A stretch of DNA of 64,000 nt from Sporothrix humicola (GCA_021396245.1 WNYE01000003.1:744001-808000), one strand, 5' to 3'; shown: positions 1-10,948, counted from the stretch's first letter. Notes: a model not told the origin generated them from the sequence alone. Translations and numbers: made by a program.

Positions 1-1
1 T

Positions 2-581
2 ATGGCCGATGAGCTGAACTTGCTTTTGCAGTTCTGGAAAAGCAGCGGTGCCATTGAGATGGACGAGGCTAGTTTGACGGGCGATTTATGTACCACTGGG
101 CTTCTTCACAAGCTTATCTTGCGCTTCACTTACGTCAACTGTCTCGCAATGGTCGACCCACATGCCACAATTCTACAAAGCCTGCAAGATGAGAGCAACT
201 GTGTCTCCGAGGCGCGAGAGGCTCTGCCCCTGATACAGAACGTACCCCAGGGCGATTTTTTCGTCATATGGCAAGTAACGTGTGATCCTGACATCGTTTG
301 TTGGATTTGTAACCATCTTGTTAACAGTTCCTTCCTATAGGGCCCTTCTCCGGCCGCTGTTCTCTGCCGTCACCGTTGTTCTCGAAAACGTGATCCGCAA
401 TCCAGGAGGAACATACGCGCTGTCGAGCTGCCTAGCTGTGGAGCATGCAATACAGCTCCTCGGCATGCTCGCTGCCAACAACAGGACATGTGCGAGGTCC
501 CAAGAGGCGCGGCACATGTATCCGATCTGTCAAGACCTACGCAGCCGTGCAAATTACGCCTTACAACAGTCATCTCAATAA
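2..581 (+). CDS. C-terminal part of a fungal transcription regulator (partial at left edge)
   Basis: The N-terminus lies outside the window, so the ATG at 2 need not be the true start. Two coding segments are visible: one from 2 to about 279, and one from 341 to the stop at 579-581. They are joined by a short intron ending at the AG at 339-340. The strong-looking donor at 275 gives the wrong phase for the second segment, while GT at 280 gives the right one, so the donor is unsettled. The helical composition, with paired Leu/Ala stretches, an FVIW segment and a later VIRNP element, resembles the C-terminal regulatory region of Zn2Cys6 factors. The DNA-binding domain is not visible, so the family call is an inference from the tail only. 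Confidence 0.45.
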
Positions 582-1258
582 GATACAAGTTCCCGAAGAT
601 TTTGCAGTGCGGATGAAGTACTTGTTTAAGCGAGGACTGGGCGGGACGATAGTGAGAAATATTACTGATGGATGACAGACACAAAATTTGAAGAAGGCCA
701 CGGGAGTGAAGGCAGAATATCTCGCACAGCGTGACAGGGGTTATTAGCATGGGTGCTGGGAAACTTTGTCTCCAAGCTTAATCGATTTAACTGTTCAGAT
801 TGGTTCCTTTTCGCGGAGACCCTCTTTCACGGATTGTGTAGGAATAATTGGACGTGTAGATATTCTCATATTACCGTGTTGTTGTACCTCAGTAGGGTTT
901 ATCAATATTGCTGCGGCTGGATTTGACATATCTATATTACTTTAGTTTAATGTGATGCATATACTATTGCTGTTGAGAATGATGTATCTATATGATAAAT
1001 AACCCAATGTGATTCATCTATATTGTTACATGTTAAAATGATGTGTATTGTTGCAAATCAACATATATCTACAATATTGCAGCCCACCATGTTTCATCTA
1101 TTTGCTTTTTTGCATCCTTTGGGAAAAAGTCAATTATTATGCAAATTTGGGTATCAATTCATCTGCCTCCTTTCTGGTCCATGAAATACGGTGGTTGAAA
1201 ACAGTCTAATCCAGGCCGGCTGAGCTCGGCGCTTAAAAAGACCGAGGAACCTTCCACA
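582..1258. other. Intergenic, AT-rich, no gene seen
   Basis: This lies between the tail-to-tail ends of the regulator fragment and the 629-aa gene. Positions 930-1150 are AT-rich, with several near-repeats around 'tgatgtat' and 'catctatat'. No convincing open reading frame or RNA gene was seen. Confidence 0.6.
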
Positions 1259-3148
1259 TTACAATAGCAAATTATTCTTCAGAGCCAACGCTCTAATACG
1301 AGCGCTTCTTCTTACTGGAGATCCATCCTTTCGTGTTTCGCCCGAGCGTGCGGCTTTTGCCGCTGCGACCTTGGTCTCTGGTGTCGTTTTTGGTGGAACA
1401 GGCGACGGGGATGCCGGCTTCCTCGAGGCACGGCGAGTAGATTGCTTTGCAGGCGGAGACTTTTTCGTTGCTGGTAGAGACTTTTTCTTTGCTTCTAGCC
1501 GGACTTTGGTGCGTTGGGTCGAGCGGCGGGCCGGTTCGTGGTCGTGCTCCGTATTTCGTGAGCCGCGTTTCCGTTTTGTTGACGCCGAGGGCAACCTGTC
1601 GATATCTGGTGACGGGGCATTTCGTTCTTGAGCGGCACCCGGTGATTGTAATGGCGTTCCTAGGTCCTCTGGTTCCGGAACGTCATCAGCATCTCCCGCA
1701 CCGTTGTTGAGCCACGCAAGGACACCGCCATCTGCTGCAGGATTAGAGCCGCTGCCGACAACTTGATTCTCCCGCATTCCGTAGCTTTTCTCCAAGGCAC
1801 GTTCTAGTAGGGCAATGCGTAACAGGTCGGCCTTGGTAAAGTTATGTCCGGTTCGTCGGCCAGCCTCGATGTCCTCGATCTTTTTGCGCAGGTCGGCGTC
1901 CCGTTGCCTCCAGTATTCCGGGTCGTCAAAGTCTGGCAGCGAGTGGGCCCTGCGGATGTCGAAACGCAGCCCGGTGGACTTTTCGACGATAAGATTTGTG
2001 ATGTTAATGCCACCAGATCCCTGACTGTCGTTATCGCCAGGTTGTGCTCGGTTAACGATATCGTGCTCGGGAAGAAAGAGATCTTCGTTGTGGAGCACCC
2101 ATTTTCCAGCCAGGCCGGCATTCCAGAGATTCATCAGACTCTCGACTACGTCGTATTTGAGTTGAACAAACGCAGTCAGTCTTGCATCCTCCTCGGGTGT
2201 AAGCTCGGGCGTCTGTGGCTTCGGGACAAGCAAAGGCATCACAGCGAATGCGTGGCTTCTGTCGTTCTCCATGGCCTCCAATCGTCTCAACTCTTCTGGG
2301 AGAAACCCCGGTGTGATGCGTCCAGCTTCGACGTCAGTTTTCTTAACGGACAGGTCGTCTTCTTTGCGCTGCCAGAACAAAAAGTCGCCAAAGTCTGGCT
2401 GTGCCCCTGTGCCGGACCAGTGAAGCTCAAAGTCGGCAAAAACTCCCTCGCACACTTCCACTTCAACGCCGAGAAATATCGAGTCATCACGGATCACGAC
2501 ATGCTTGACGTTGTTGGCGGTTGTGGCGTTGCGTGTCTCCGGGCGTGTATCAATGACGGGGTGGAAGAGCTCTTCCTGGTGCAAGATCCAACGGCCTGGG
2601 CGGCCCAATTGTGCAAGTTTAAAGAGCAGTTTGAACGTACGGTTCTTGCTTCGCGACATTCTGGCCTGCTGTTCGTTCTGCAGGCGGTGGAAATCATGAT
2701 TTGGCTGCGATTCTAGCTCCTCGAGCACCTGCAGCTCGCTGGGCGTAAACTGGGGCTGAATCGACCTCGCCTCTGCCAGCGCACTCTGCTCGTCAAGCCT
2801 CTTTATGGCGTCCTTCCAGAAATCAATGCTGAGAAAATCCGGCGTCGGACCGCTGCCAGACCAGTGCAATGTCCTGGCGCGTTGTAATGGCACTCCATGG
2901 TATTCGATTTCCTTAATCGAAATTACCTCGTCGGGATTACGCGACCCAGGTCGAGTATCGAGCTCAGGCTGATAGAGGTCTTCGTTATGCAAGACCCAAA
3001 GACCGGGCCGCCCTAGCTCTGCGAGTTTGGCTAGGCCGATGTTGACATTGTAAATGCCACTCGAGAGCGCTTGGTAATATTGTAGCTGAAGCGGTGGTAG
3101 GCTGTAATTGCGCACCGTCTTGACACTCGTTCCCTTGGTGGCGGCCAT
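1259..3148 (-). CDS. 629-aa protein with three tandem copies of an unrecognised ~145-residue domain and a basic tail
   Basis: A single uninterrupted frame of 629 codons starts at an ATG at 3146-3148. I do not recognise the family. The first ~450 residues are three diverged copies of one module. Each has a W-[VI]-L-H-x-E-[ED]-L-[FY]-x-P element. The first two then have HWSG-[ST]-G followed by PDF and an FW pair; the third keeps a PDF/YW pair but has lost HWSG. Each copy ends with a charged helix. The last ~170 residues are Lys/Arg/Ser/Pro-rich, contain a KRKRG patch and end near RRSARIR, which suggests nuclear or nucleic-acid contact. No signal peptide or membrane segment is seen. The divergent neighbour is a protein kinase whose tail also carries VRRSARI. 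It could be a wholly fungal family. Confidence 0.85.
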   Translation of the reverse strand: MAATKGTSVKTVRNYSLPPLQLQYYQALSSGIYNVNIGLAKLAELGRPGLWVLHNEDLYQPELDTRPGSRNPDEVISIKEIEYHGVPLQRARTLHWSGSGPTPDFLSIDFWKDAIKRLDEQSALAEARSIQPQFTPSELQVLEELESQPNHDFHRLQNEQQARMSRSKNRTFKLLFKLAQLGRPGRWILHQEELFHPVIDTRPETRNATTANNVKHVVIRDDSIFLGVEVEVCEGVFADFELHWSGTGAQPDFGDFLFWQRKEDDLSVKKTDVEAGRITPGFLPEELRRLEAMENDRSHAFAVMPLLVPKPQTPELTPEEDARLTAFVQLKYDVVESLMNLWNAGLAGKWVLHNEDLFLPEHDIVNRAQPGDNDSQGSGGINITNLIVEKSTGLRFDIRRAHSLPDFDDPEYWRQRDADLRKKIEDIEAGRRTGHNFTKADLLRIALLERALEKSYGMRENQVVGSGSNPAADGGVLAWLNNGAGDADDVPEPEDLGTPLQSPGAAQERNAPSPDIDRLPSASTKRKRGSRNTEHDHEPARRSTQRTKVRLEAKKKSLPATKKSPPAKQSTRRASRKPASPSPVPPKTTPETKVAAAKAARSGETRKDGSPVRRSARIRALALKNNLLL

Positions 3149-3968
3149 TGTGGATGAGTGTCGCGGAAATGTTTTATCGTCCTCTCGCAGACGCGCGTCT
3201 TCGTAGGGAGCTAGAGTCTGTCGAGGAATAACCGTATGGTGGAGGAGGGCAGAGTCGAGGAAGCTGAGGGCTTATTGCTTGTCAACGTAAAGTTGCCAAC
3301 AGTGAGTTTGTAGTCGCGGCCAGGCGATTTGAAAAGTGGCGTAGGTGACACTCTTAAGCAGGTCGCGTTTGGGGGCCTTTCCACTAGGGATCCAATTTAT
3401 TTGCGTTTATTTATTGGAGTCAAAAAGTGGGTCAGAATTGGGAGATTCAACAGTCATTGCAAATGGCAACCGGCCACCAGACTTTCTACCGGATTTGGCT
3501 ATCACCATATTTGGGGGTCTTTGTCATTCGCACTCTCCCTCTTTCAAGACGATCTGATAATTGGACAGTTTCGGACCCAAAAGTGTCCTCTCAACAATCT
3601 GTACTCCGTACAACGGCGATATTTTTAGTGCCCACCAGTGGAGCCGGTGCTCTACGACCTCTGGACAGTGGACAGACCTGTAAGCGCCAGTATATTGAAT
3701 GGGCGCCAAAATAAATCGCTTGAAATAACAATTAAGAGGAAAACATGGCGATCACTACTGGCGATTTGTGGCCAATGGTAAGCTTGAGCAGAACTATTCT
3801 TGTTCTTTTTTATCACCAACTAGCCGCGTTAAGGCCACACGTGGTGTGTGTGGTGGCCACGTCGGTGCTTTGATAAAGGGCTTGACTATTTGACATATTG
3901 CTTCCACGCCTGGCTAAAATGTGACCACTGTTTGTGGCTGAAACTGCACCCCTGTAAAAAAGTGACAT
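3149..3968. other. Intergenic region between two divergent genes
   Basis: This is the shared upstream region of the 629-aa gene (minus) and the kinase (plus). The short reading frames here have no recognisable content. An ATG at 3745 is followed by eleven codons and a good donor (GTAAGC, 3778). It could be a tiny first exon of the kinase joined to an acceptor near 4016, but that link is speculative. Confidence 0.5.
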
Positions 3969-5476
3969 TTGCAACATAGAGGTAACTGCAAAGACATCTC
4001 CGACAAAAGTGCTGAGGAGTCTTCTTTCGGGGCGCTGCGTTTAGCCTCGACCATCGCTACAACGGTAGCCTCTTCTCAACGGCCGGACTACATTACTGTC
4101 GAAAAGCTTGGGTCTAGAGGCTTTGGCGATGTATATCAGGTCGTCGACAGGTACACAGGCGACGTCTACGCCATGAAAGTATTCAAAGACAAAGGCCTGC
4201 CGCTCAGAGAGTTGCAGGCGTTGACCAGTCTCTCACATGTAAGTTTTGGCCAAAACTTGTTCTATCACACTGAGCATGCCAGTCAGGAACTGCCGTACTG
4301 ACAATACTCCATCAGAAACACCTAGTTAAATATGTGAGGTCCATGCATGAAGCCGACAGCGACAACGCTCAGCTCATCATGGAATACGTCGAAGGCGATA
4401 ATCTTGCCAAGGTGTTCCACGAAATTGATTGCGGTATGCGCCCACGGCTGTCTAGTTCCCAGATGAACATGATATTACAGCAGCTGCTCATAGCTGTGGA
4501 CTACATGCACAACGAAAAGTTCACACACAGAGACATCAAGCCAGATAACATCATCCTTGTTAGCAGCAATCCCATTGCAATCAAGCTGGTCGACCTGGGC
4601 CTGGTAACGAATTCGTCTCAGTTCAAAACAAGGTGCGGCACGCCCTTCTATGTGGCACCGGAAGTCGTCCATAGTCGATATAGCGGCACCAACAAGTCGG
4701 ATATGTATTCAGTTGGCGCTGTGGCCCTCGGATTACATGGCGTCAGATTTGACTGGAGTCTACCTGTCGACACGAAAGACGATGACTTCAAGGCATACCT
4801 CGAGGCAGGCCGTAAGGAAAGGGACAAGCATGCCAATAGCAATGATCCGTTTGTCAAACTGGCCCTCTTGATGATGTCAAACAAGCCCAAAAATCGACCT
4901 ACCGCCCAGCAGGCCCTGGCCCATGAGATATTCAAGCCTATGGCAAGTGGGGCATCCACTCCATATGCCGATGAATCAGATTTTGGTCCAGGCGATGCAT
5001 CGGGTGGTGTAGTCAGACGCTCTGCACGAATCCCTGCAATCCAGGCTGCCAACAGGGCGCCCAACTCGAGAATTCTACCCCCTTTGCGCCAGGACGGTCC
5101 GTCAGGTGCCCTACGGCTGCCCAATGGTCTACCCATTCCCAATCAACCTCTGCGGTTCCCGCAAACATCAAACGAAATCGGGCAACGGACGGCAGAGCAA
5201 CCCCAGCGACTTGGGCCGTCACGACCCTCTCATGAGCCACCAGTCCCACCCTATGAACTGGAGCGCCAGAGCAAACGTCCTAAGCACTCGACTCGCATGT
5301 GCCTTCAGAAATCGACCTGGGAGAAGGTACCACAAGATCAGGTGCACCATCTCAGTCCACGGTATCACAGGGCCACGATAATGTCTAGAATAAAGGACCC
5401 CTGCCCGCGTGAGAGAGGCAGCTCTACCTACGGGCAGTCGGGGAGGTATTTGGCCACAGCTCGTTGGTCCTGGTGA
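3969..5476 (+). CDS. Serine/threonine protein kinase, 5' end unresolved
   Basis: The kinase domain is split by one intron, 4239-4315 (GTAAGT to CAG, phase 0). Motifs in order: a glycine loop reading GSRGFGDVY, where the second glycine is replaced by Arg; the VAIK-type lysine in YAMKVF; the catalytic loop HRDIKPDN; a metal-binding DLG in place of DFG; GTPFYVAPE; and a C-lobe ending near AHEIF. The catalytic residues look complete, so it is probably active. After about residue 280 the protein is a Pro/Arg-rich tail containing VRRSARI. The frame opens with TTG at 3969 just after an in-frame TGA and has no ATG before the kinase domain, so a 5' exon must lie upstream or the start has been lost. 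Its substrate is unknown. Confidence 0.8.
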
Positions 5477-5995
5477 TGTCAGATACAATGCGCAGTATGC
5501 CAAAGCCGGGCCTGCCACGAAACAGGCACCTGGTCTGCGATACGACGGATATGACTACCAAGGGGACTACAACTGGCCTGCAGGAGAATCGGGACGCAGC
5601 CAGCCATTTCCCAACGGCAGTTCTCACTAGTCAAGATCCCAAGCTCCTAGTGCAGGATCGGGATACAGTAATACTGCACAGAAGTGTGGCTTGCGTGACT
5701 CAAGGGGCCAGGTTAGAATGTAACAGTGGGAGTTGGAGGACCACGGCTTTTTTGTCTTTTATTTTTTATTTTGTTCGTATTTCGTTGGCGTTCATTTGTC
5801 TGTTCTGCTGGGTTGTAGTACAATCTCATAAATTTAATCACTGTCGTTGATGTTCTACTAGTTCATACCTAATTTGACGGTATTATGTACATCGCAGCTT
5901 CTTGAACAATGCCCCGTTGCACCCAGCAGGCAGCGGGCGCTAGCACGGCTCGACTTACACCGGCCCGCTTCCCGACCGCCAGTCTCCACTTTTCC
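5477..5995. other. Region 3' of the kinase, with a possible lost tail exon
   Basis: A second forward frame, 5409-5630, is Gly/Tyr/Gln-rich and looks like a continuation of the kinase's low-complexity tail. No good intron joins it, so a frameshift or a missed splice is possible. Positions 5740-5870 are T-rich and look like a 3' UTR. Confidence 0.35.
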
Positions 5996-6730
5996 TCAAC
6001 ACAACAACACCACCGACATGGCAGACAATCCGACGAGAGAATCGGGGCTATCTGACGTAATACCGCACGTTATATCAACAGAGTCAGACTCTGCCATGAA
6101 CGTGCAGCTGTACGTTGTCGAACTCGGTAATGAGCTGCCAAATGTTAGGATCGTACCAGGCACAATGCACGAGACAGTGCCGCTGCCCGTTTGCATGGGC
6201 TATCACCAGACGGCCGTTAATTCGTATGTGTGACCAACTTGCAACGATAGAGTCTGGCTGATGTTCGACGAACCGCCGTTGCCGGCCGACACACCGGCAC
6301 AATTGTTATTTGGGGCGTTGCACTTGCCGGACAGCGTCTCAAACCCGCCATCGCCAGCCGTGATCCAACCATTGCTTAGATCGGCTGTAAAGTATCCATT
6401 AACAAGCAAATTCGTGTCGTAGGAAGGCGCGCAGCCTGTTGTGGGAACAGGGCAGAGAACAATTGATGCCGACGATGCGAATAACGAATTGACGAAAGCA
6501 GTGATGAGGAGCTTGATGGTGTGGATGGGAACGACGCTGAGTCCGTAGAAGAAGATGGAATAGATGATGAAGTGGAGGACCGTGAAAAGGAACTAGATGT
6601 CGACATAGCTGGTCTTGAGGTGGGTATGGTCGAACTTGGGCTTGGACTTGAAATGCTCGGCTTGCAGTAGACAGCTTGGGCAGTGCAAGCTGCTGAGGCA
6701 AGAGTCAACGCCTGAAGTAAGGTCTTCTTA
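5996..6730 (-). pseudogene. Broken secreted protein: Ser-rich stalk plus carbohydrate-binding-like domain
   Basis: Read on the minus strand, a hydrophobic leader ending in an Ala-rich AQA-type cleavage site (about 6710-6660) is followed by a Ser/Pro/Thr stalk. A domain then begins VNGYF...GW and continues with Cys-containing beta-type sequence (SSTTYSCTF, VDITCGITSD). No ATG precedes the leader in frame: a TAA comes first. After GHTYELTAVW there are two consecutive stops (TGA, TAG near 6200-6205), and the domain then continues in the same frame. A frame change also separates stalk from domain. The layout matches fungal cell-surface proteins with a jelly-roll CBM-like module. A second decayed member lies at 31.8-32.4 kb. 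Confidence 0.65.
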
Positions 6731-7836
6731 TCGGATTAGGATCGAGAAAATTAAAGTTTAAAAGTGGGAGATCGACAGAGAAGAATTGGTTTGGAAGTAG
6801 AAAAATAAAATAGAATGAAAATTCTAAACCCGAGGGGCGAACCCTGCAATTTATGCCAGTATCTAGTGCGGGTTGTCAATTATGATGTTGACATGGAAGG
6901 GATGGATAAAGTGTAGGCTCGGTACGTTCCATTCCTTAAGCGACGTGGAAAATTTCTGGGTCACTCGCGCGGGCCCGAACTCATCCCTCCGCATTTCTAA
7001 CAACATTGCGTAGCCCTTCGATTGGATCCCAAAGTTTGAAGGTCAGTTCGGCTTCATTCCACTAAAATCCGTTGGTAAAGTAATCGTATTCTTCCAGTGT
7101 AAACCGTTTCCCATACTACACTCACTACAGTGCAAATATCGCACAATATGCACCATCACGTTATTATGGTTTAATTGCTTTCCCTTAAGCAGTACTACAA
7201 GATGGTTGTTTGCCTTGTAGTGTGGCCCACTGGCTTCCATTCAGTATTGTACGGAGCACGCTAAATTCCAAGCAAAAATGCAACATTCGACTTGTGGAAT
7301 TTGTTGAGAATTTAACATGTGGATGGTAGATCGCGTGGTGACAAATTGTTAGGTAGCGAAATCTGATTTCCTCGCGTAAATGTATGTTGTTGACATGTTA
7401 TTTCAATTTGTTGATCTCTTTTCTTATTTTGTTTTCTTTTCTTTTCTTTTTATTTTTTTCTGGAAAGGATCGATTTTTAACATGTTGTTTTTGAAAAAAA
7501 AAATGAAAAAAATGAAAAAAAATGAAAGAAAGAAAGAAAGAAGAAAATAAGAACAATTAAGAAAAAGAGCTTGGTTTTTATTTTTCTTTTGTCAATGAAA
7601 AACCTCCCAGTTGCAGTAAAAATAGAAAAAGAAAGAAAAAAAGTGCAATCGGCGACTTCATGAAACCTGCATTTGGATTAACTCATTAAGGTGACGTATT
7701 TAATTCTAAGTGTGTTTCTAACGATCTTTGAAGCACAGAGCCTAGGAAATCTCCAGATGCTTTAAGTGAGGACTGCTTGTTGTAAACAAAAGTGGAAAAA
7801 ACATCACGGGTTCTCCACAATACAACCAAACAACAC
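6731..7836. other. Intergenic low-complexity region
   Basis: No gene was recognised. At 7420-7470 the plus strand is pyrimidine-rich (TTTTC units), and at 7490-7560 it is purine-rich (GAAA/GAAAA units). The two runs could fold back on each other. The rest is AT-rich. Confidence 0.6.
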
Positions 7837-7910
7837 GGTCGATTGGTCTAGTTGGTTATGACGGCGCCTTAACACGGCGCAGGTCCTCGGTTCGATCCCG
7901 AGATCGATCA
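7837..7910 (+). tRNA. tRNA-Val (AAC)
   Basis: The cloverleaf can be drawn fully. A 7-bp acceptor stem (7837-7843 with 7903-7909) has one G-U pair. The D arm has GTC/GAC. The anticodon stem is 7864-7868 with 7876-7880, around the loop TTAACAC with anticodon AAC at 7871-7873. The 5-bp T stem has loop TTCGATC, and the discriminator is A. The D arm and the GGTTCGATCCC segment serve as the usual internal A and B boxes. There is no intron. CCA is not encoded, as expected in eukaryotes. Confidence 0.95.
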
Positions 7911-7914
7911 CATA

Positions 7915-7919
7915 TTTTT
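7915..7919 (+). terminator. RNA polymerase III T-run
   Basis: Five T residues lie five bases after the tRNA discriminator base, which is the usual pol III stop signal. Confidence 0.8.
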
Positions 7920-8050
7920 GGCCATAAGTACATGAATAACGGTGCTATTGATGATGGGATTTTTTTTTATCTGGTAATAAAACATTAACTACAAGTCCTT
8001 TCATCTTTTTTTTAACCAACATACGCCAGGTCTGGCCGCTACCCAGGGAA

Positions 8051-9005
8051 TCATGGATACATTGAATACCAGTCGGCAAATTTTGTGTCCTCGAAAAACC
8101 ATGCACAGGTCCCTTCCACCTTCTTGCAATTGAAATCTTTGTATGTTTCGTAAGGAGAGAAACGGTAGCGTAACAGTGTTGCTTCCGCTTCGGCTTGGTG
8201 GCGCTCCAGGGACTGTCTCCGAGCCTTTTCAGCGAGTGACTCAACAACCTCTAGTTGATGGACCTGTTTATCGTTGACCTGTAGAGTGTCTATTCGCTGA
8301 TGCATATCTAGCAGCCCTTTGCAGGAATCATGCAGGGCTGCTACATGCTTCGCCATGGCGTCCCAGTTGTATGCGTCCCAAAGTTTCTCAACAGGGCGTG
8401 CTAGTTGTCGTTTTGAAAGAAGAACGATCACAGCGGCCTGGTATTTGAGAATGTGCGAATAGAGTTCCGCAACGGAGTGAAAGGCCTCAGTGAAGCCTTG
8501 TGGATTTGTTTCGCTCCTCGTTTCAACAATACTTTGCCGGCGCTCCAATAGATGGCGACTTCGCAAACTGAGCATAATCCTGCGATCATTGACTCGTTTT
8601 GCGTTTTCGCCTTACCAAGAAGCTATCAAGGGGAGGCTGGCGGTTAGTCGATGATGTAAGGTGGACAGGAGGGCATAGAATGGAGATGATTGCTGCATAC
8701 CGATATCAGAAATGAAGCACCGAACCACACCATACCTGCAATAGGTTGGCTCGTTGTGACCGCCTTCACAATGTCGGCGAAAGTGTCCATCAGACTGAGC
8801 AATTTCTCGGCCTGATCTCTCACGACCGCAGATTTCAGAGATAACAGTGAAATCTCCACTGGTTGGCCTCCCTCTCCTTTAGTTTCATCCCCCCGATGAC
8901 ACGAGACAACTGTTGGACTGTTGGGGGTTCAGTGCCATCCTTTGGAAGACAGAAAGAGTTGATGTATGTCATGTAGCTAGCATACAGATCAGGTGACCGT
9001 TCCAT
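8051..9005 (-). pseudogene. Truncated, frameshifted NLR N-terminal domain (NACHT_N type)
   Basis: Three minus-strand segments together match the N-terminal domain that precedes NACHT in fungal NWD/NLR proteins. The first, from an ATG at 9003-9005, runs to EREANQWRF. The second (from about 8859) has VVRDQAEKLL...QPIAGMVWFGASFL. The third (8575-8051) has the YSHILKYQA helix and a terminal CAWFFEDTKFADW. Between the first and second segments the frame shifts with no usable intron. A good donor (GTATGC, about 8703) follows the second, so an intron lies there. The product stops right where the linker to the NTPase should begin, and no NACHT domain follows. It may be a dead gene or a stand-alone domain remnant. 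Confidence 0.7.
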
Positions 9006-9332
9006 AAAGAGTCCACCTGCTTCGGCCTAGACACCATTAGATTCGGCGGCACGCGATACGGAATCCGGCCCGGTTCCGTGGAAGGTTCTGTTGGTTTCTA
9101 GCCAGGAGAAGTAGCATGGGCTCTATTGTGCATTTTGGCAGTTGAAGTTTGGTCGATTTCGACTGATGGCGGGAAAGAATGTTTGAAAGGCGGCTATCGA
9201 TGCTCTGATGAAACGGATTGAGCGAAAAAAATCCAGAGAAAGTTGTAATCAGAGAAGGCCGAAAATGAAGTCGATTTGACAAGCGTCAAACGCCGTTTTG
9301 AGTATGCGGTATTGCAGAGCACCTAAAGGGAC

Positions 9333-9712
9333 AGGCTAATTCGACCCCTTTTCCAGAATCGACCGCCCTGTACAAATATGACCAGAATTGTGGTGGAGTA
9401 TTACTATTTACACCGCCATCCTTCTGACTAATCCAATGGAGGCACTTTCCCACTATTACAGCTGTATTCGAATACAGCGAATACAGCGAATACAGCGAAT
9501 ACAAAGATCGCTCCAAGCGCTTTGCAGGCGCTGTATTCGTGACAAGGCGCTTTGCAGGTGGTGCTGTATTCGCTGTATTTAGTGGGAAAATCCGGTAGGA
9601 AATGCATTTGGAAAGGAAGACAGTGAAAATAGTAGTATTACACTATAATCTGTGCTGTATTTGTACAGGTGACAGGGGTCGATTCTGGAAAAGGGGTCGG
9701 TCGAATTAGCCT
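9333..9712. mobile_element. ~380-bp fold-back (MITE-like) element with long inverted arms and inner GAATACAGC repeats
   Basis: The left end AGGCTAATTCGACC (9333) reappears inverted at the right end (9712). The match continues inward for about 150 bp with small gaps, through CCCCTTTTCCAGAATCGACC and CTGTACAAATA. The centre holds tandem GAATACAGC units (about 9468-9504), a perfect palindrome GCTGTATTCGAATACAGC, and a twice-repeated GCGCTTTGCAGG block. There is no coding capacity. No clear target-site duplication was found, so the transposon class is open. Confidence 0.8.
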
Positions 9713-10948
9713 CACCCAGCATCTAAAAATCAAGTAAATGAGGCATCCCACAAGTAGATGCAGCGGAGCACATGTATCTTCCCGGCCGCAGCCCCTCTGT
9801 CCTCATCAAGAGTGGCACAGTACTTACATTTTGCCAGAATACGTGCATGCATACGAAGAGTTCGGAACGGTTCTTGTTTCCCCTACACCTCGGATAGAGC
9901 TGCCCCTGGCGCCACCCACAAAAATAATTGACCCGTCAGGACATTTTTCTTGAGTTCGCAGCGGCTAAATTAAAATACAAGGTCGAGTGATGCCCAACGG
10001 TCGCTGTGATTCGGACAGGGATGGAGGGTGCATTGGCGGTTAGGCTGGCCACGGCGGGCTGGGCCGGGAGTGAAACAACATGGGGGCCAAACTAACGTGG
10101 AAGTGTGTGTCACGACGATTCGAATATGCATACAAGTACACAACAGGGGTTAATGAGACGAGAAGTTAGCATTTAACCATGGAAATACTTATATATATCT
10201 CCTGCATATTTTGCGGAGCACTATCCTCTTATGGCTATGGTGCTATGGAGCCATATTGGTCTGTGGCGAGGGCTTGCTGTGACGTGATTATTGTGATTTT
10301 TGGGGCATTTTGGTTGATTGTTTTCAAAGCACAGAACACAGCAATTCATTCGGCTGACTAGACAAGCAAGGATTCACAAGAATACCAGCCATCATAAATC
10401 CAAAGCCATGCAAGACAAGTGGTACACAACCAGCCCAAAGCGGGCAAATAAAGCATCTCAAGTGGAAAACATCGTGTTTTCCGCTACAGGAGTTTATTTA
10501 ATAAGGAAATATGGATCAAGTCAATTGTGCGAGCACAGTTTCATCCGTACATAATATGCAGCTGCGTAATGTGCCTACACTTACGGTTACATTGGCCCCC
10601 AGCAGCACCAAACAGCGGCCCAGTATTGGGGCGGAGCAAAAATGCACAATCGGAACAGCCTCATAATTTGTCCAATCGCCGTCTGCAAAGTTGATATGTG
10701 CTACCCCCGCTCCTCGGGCATCTTCGTCGCGGAGGCCTCGCTGAAATTTGTCAATTTTCTGCTCGTCCTGAGCTTTTCTGGCCTGCGTGTTTCCTGACAG
10801 CTTCACGTAAGTAAAAGCCAGGACAACGTTGCGACGTTTGCTCAAGATTCACCAGATCCGTCATCTTGCGTATCACCAAAATACAAATTTGTTTTGGAAT
10901 ACAGCCAATACAAATACCACCGGCGAAATCGCCGCATACGCCGGGGTC
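9713..10948. other. Intergenic region upstream of the large NLR gene
   Basis: No supported gene. A 60-codon ORF from the ATG at 10179 encodes one hydrophobic stretch but has no other support. The sequence at 10880-10910 contains GAATACAGC-like units resembling the core of the fold-back element 1.2 kb upstream. Confidence 0.5.

Noticed and set aside
1844..2716. 290-codon plus-strand ORF opposite the 629-aa gene
   Set aside because: No start context or domain; the minus-strand frame has three clear internal repeats.
8030..8050. P-loop-like GSGQT after the truncated NACHT_N domain
   Set aside because: Lies in another frame, lacks the invariant Lys and is followed by a short Lys-rich end; not a Walker A.
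10179..10361. 60-codon ORF with a hydrophobic stretch upstream of the NLR gene
   Set aside because: Has an ATG but no motif, homologue or neighbour support; a chance ORF is as likely.
10516..10845. 109-codon minus-strand ORF just before the NLR gene
   Set aside because: Starts with TTG, no recognisable content, and overlaps the NLR leader.
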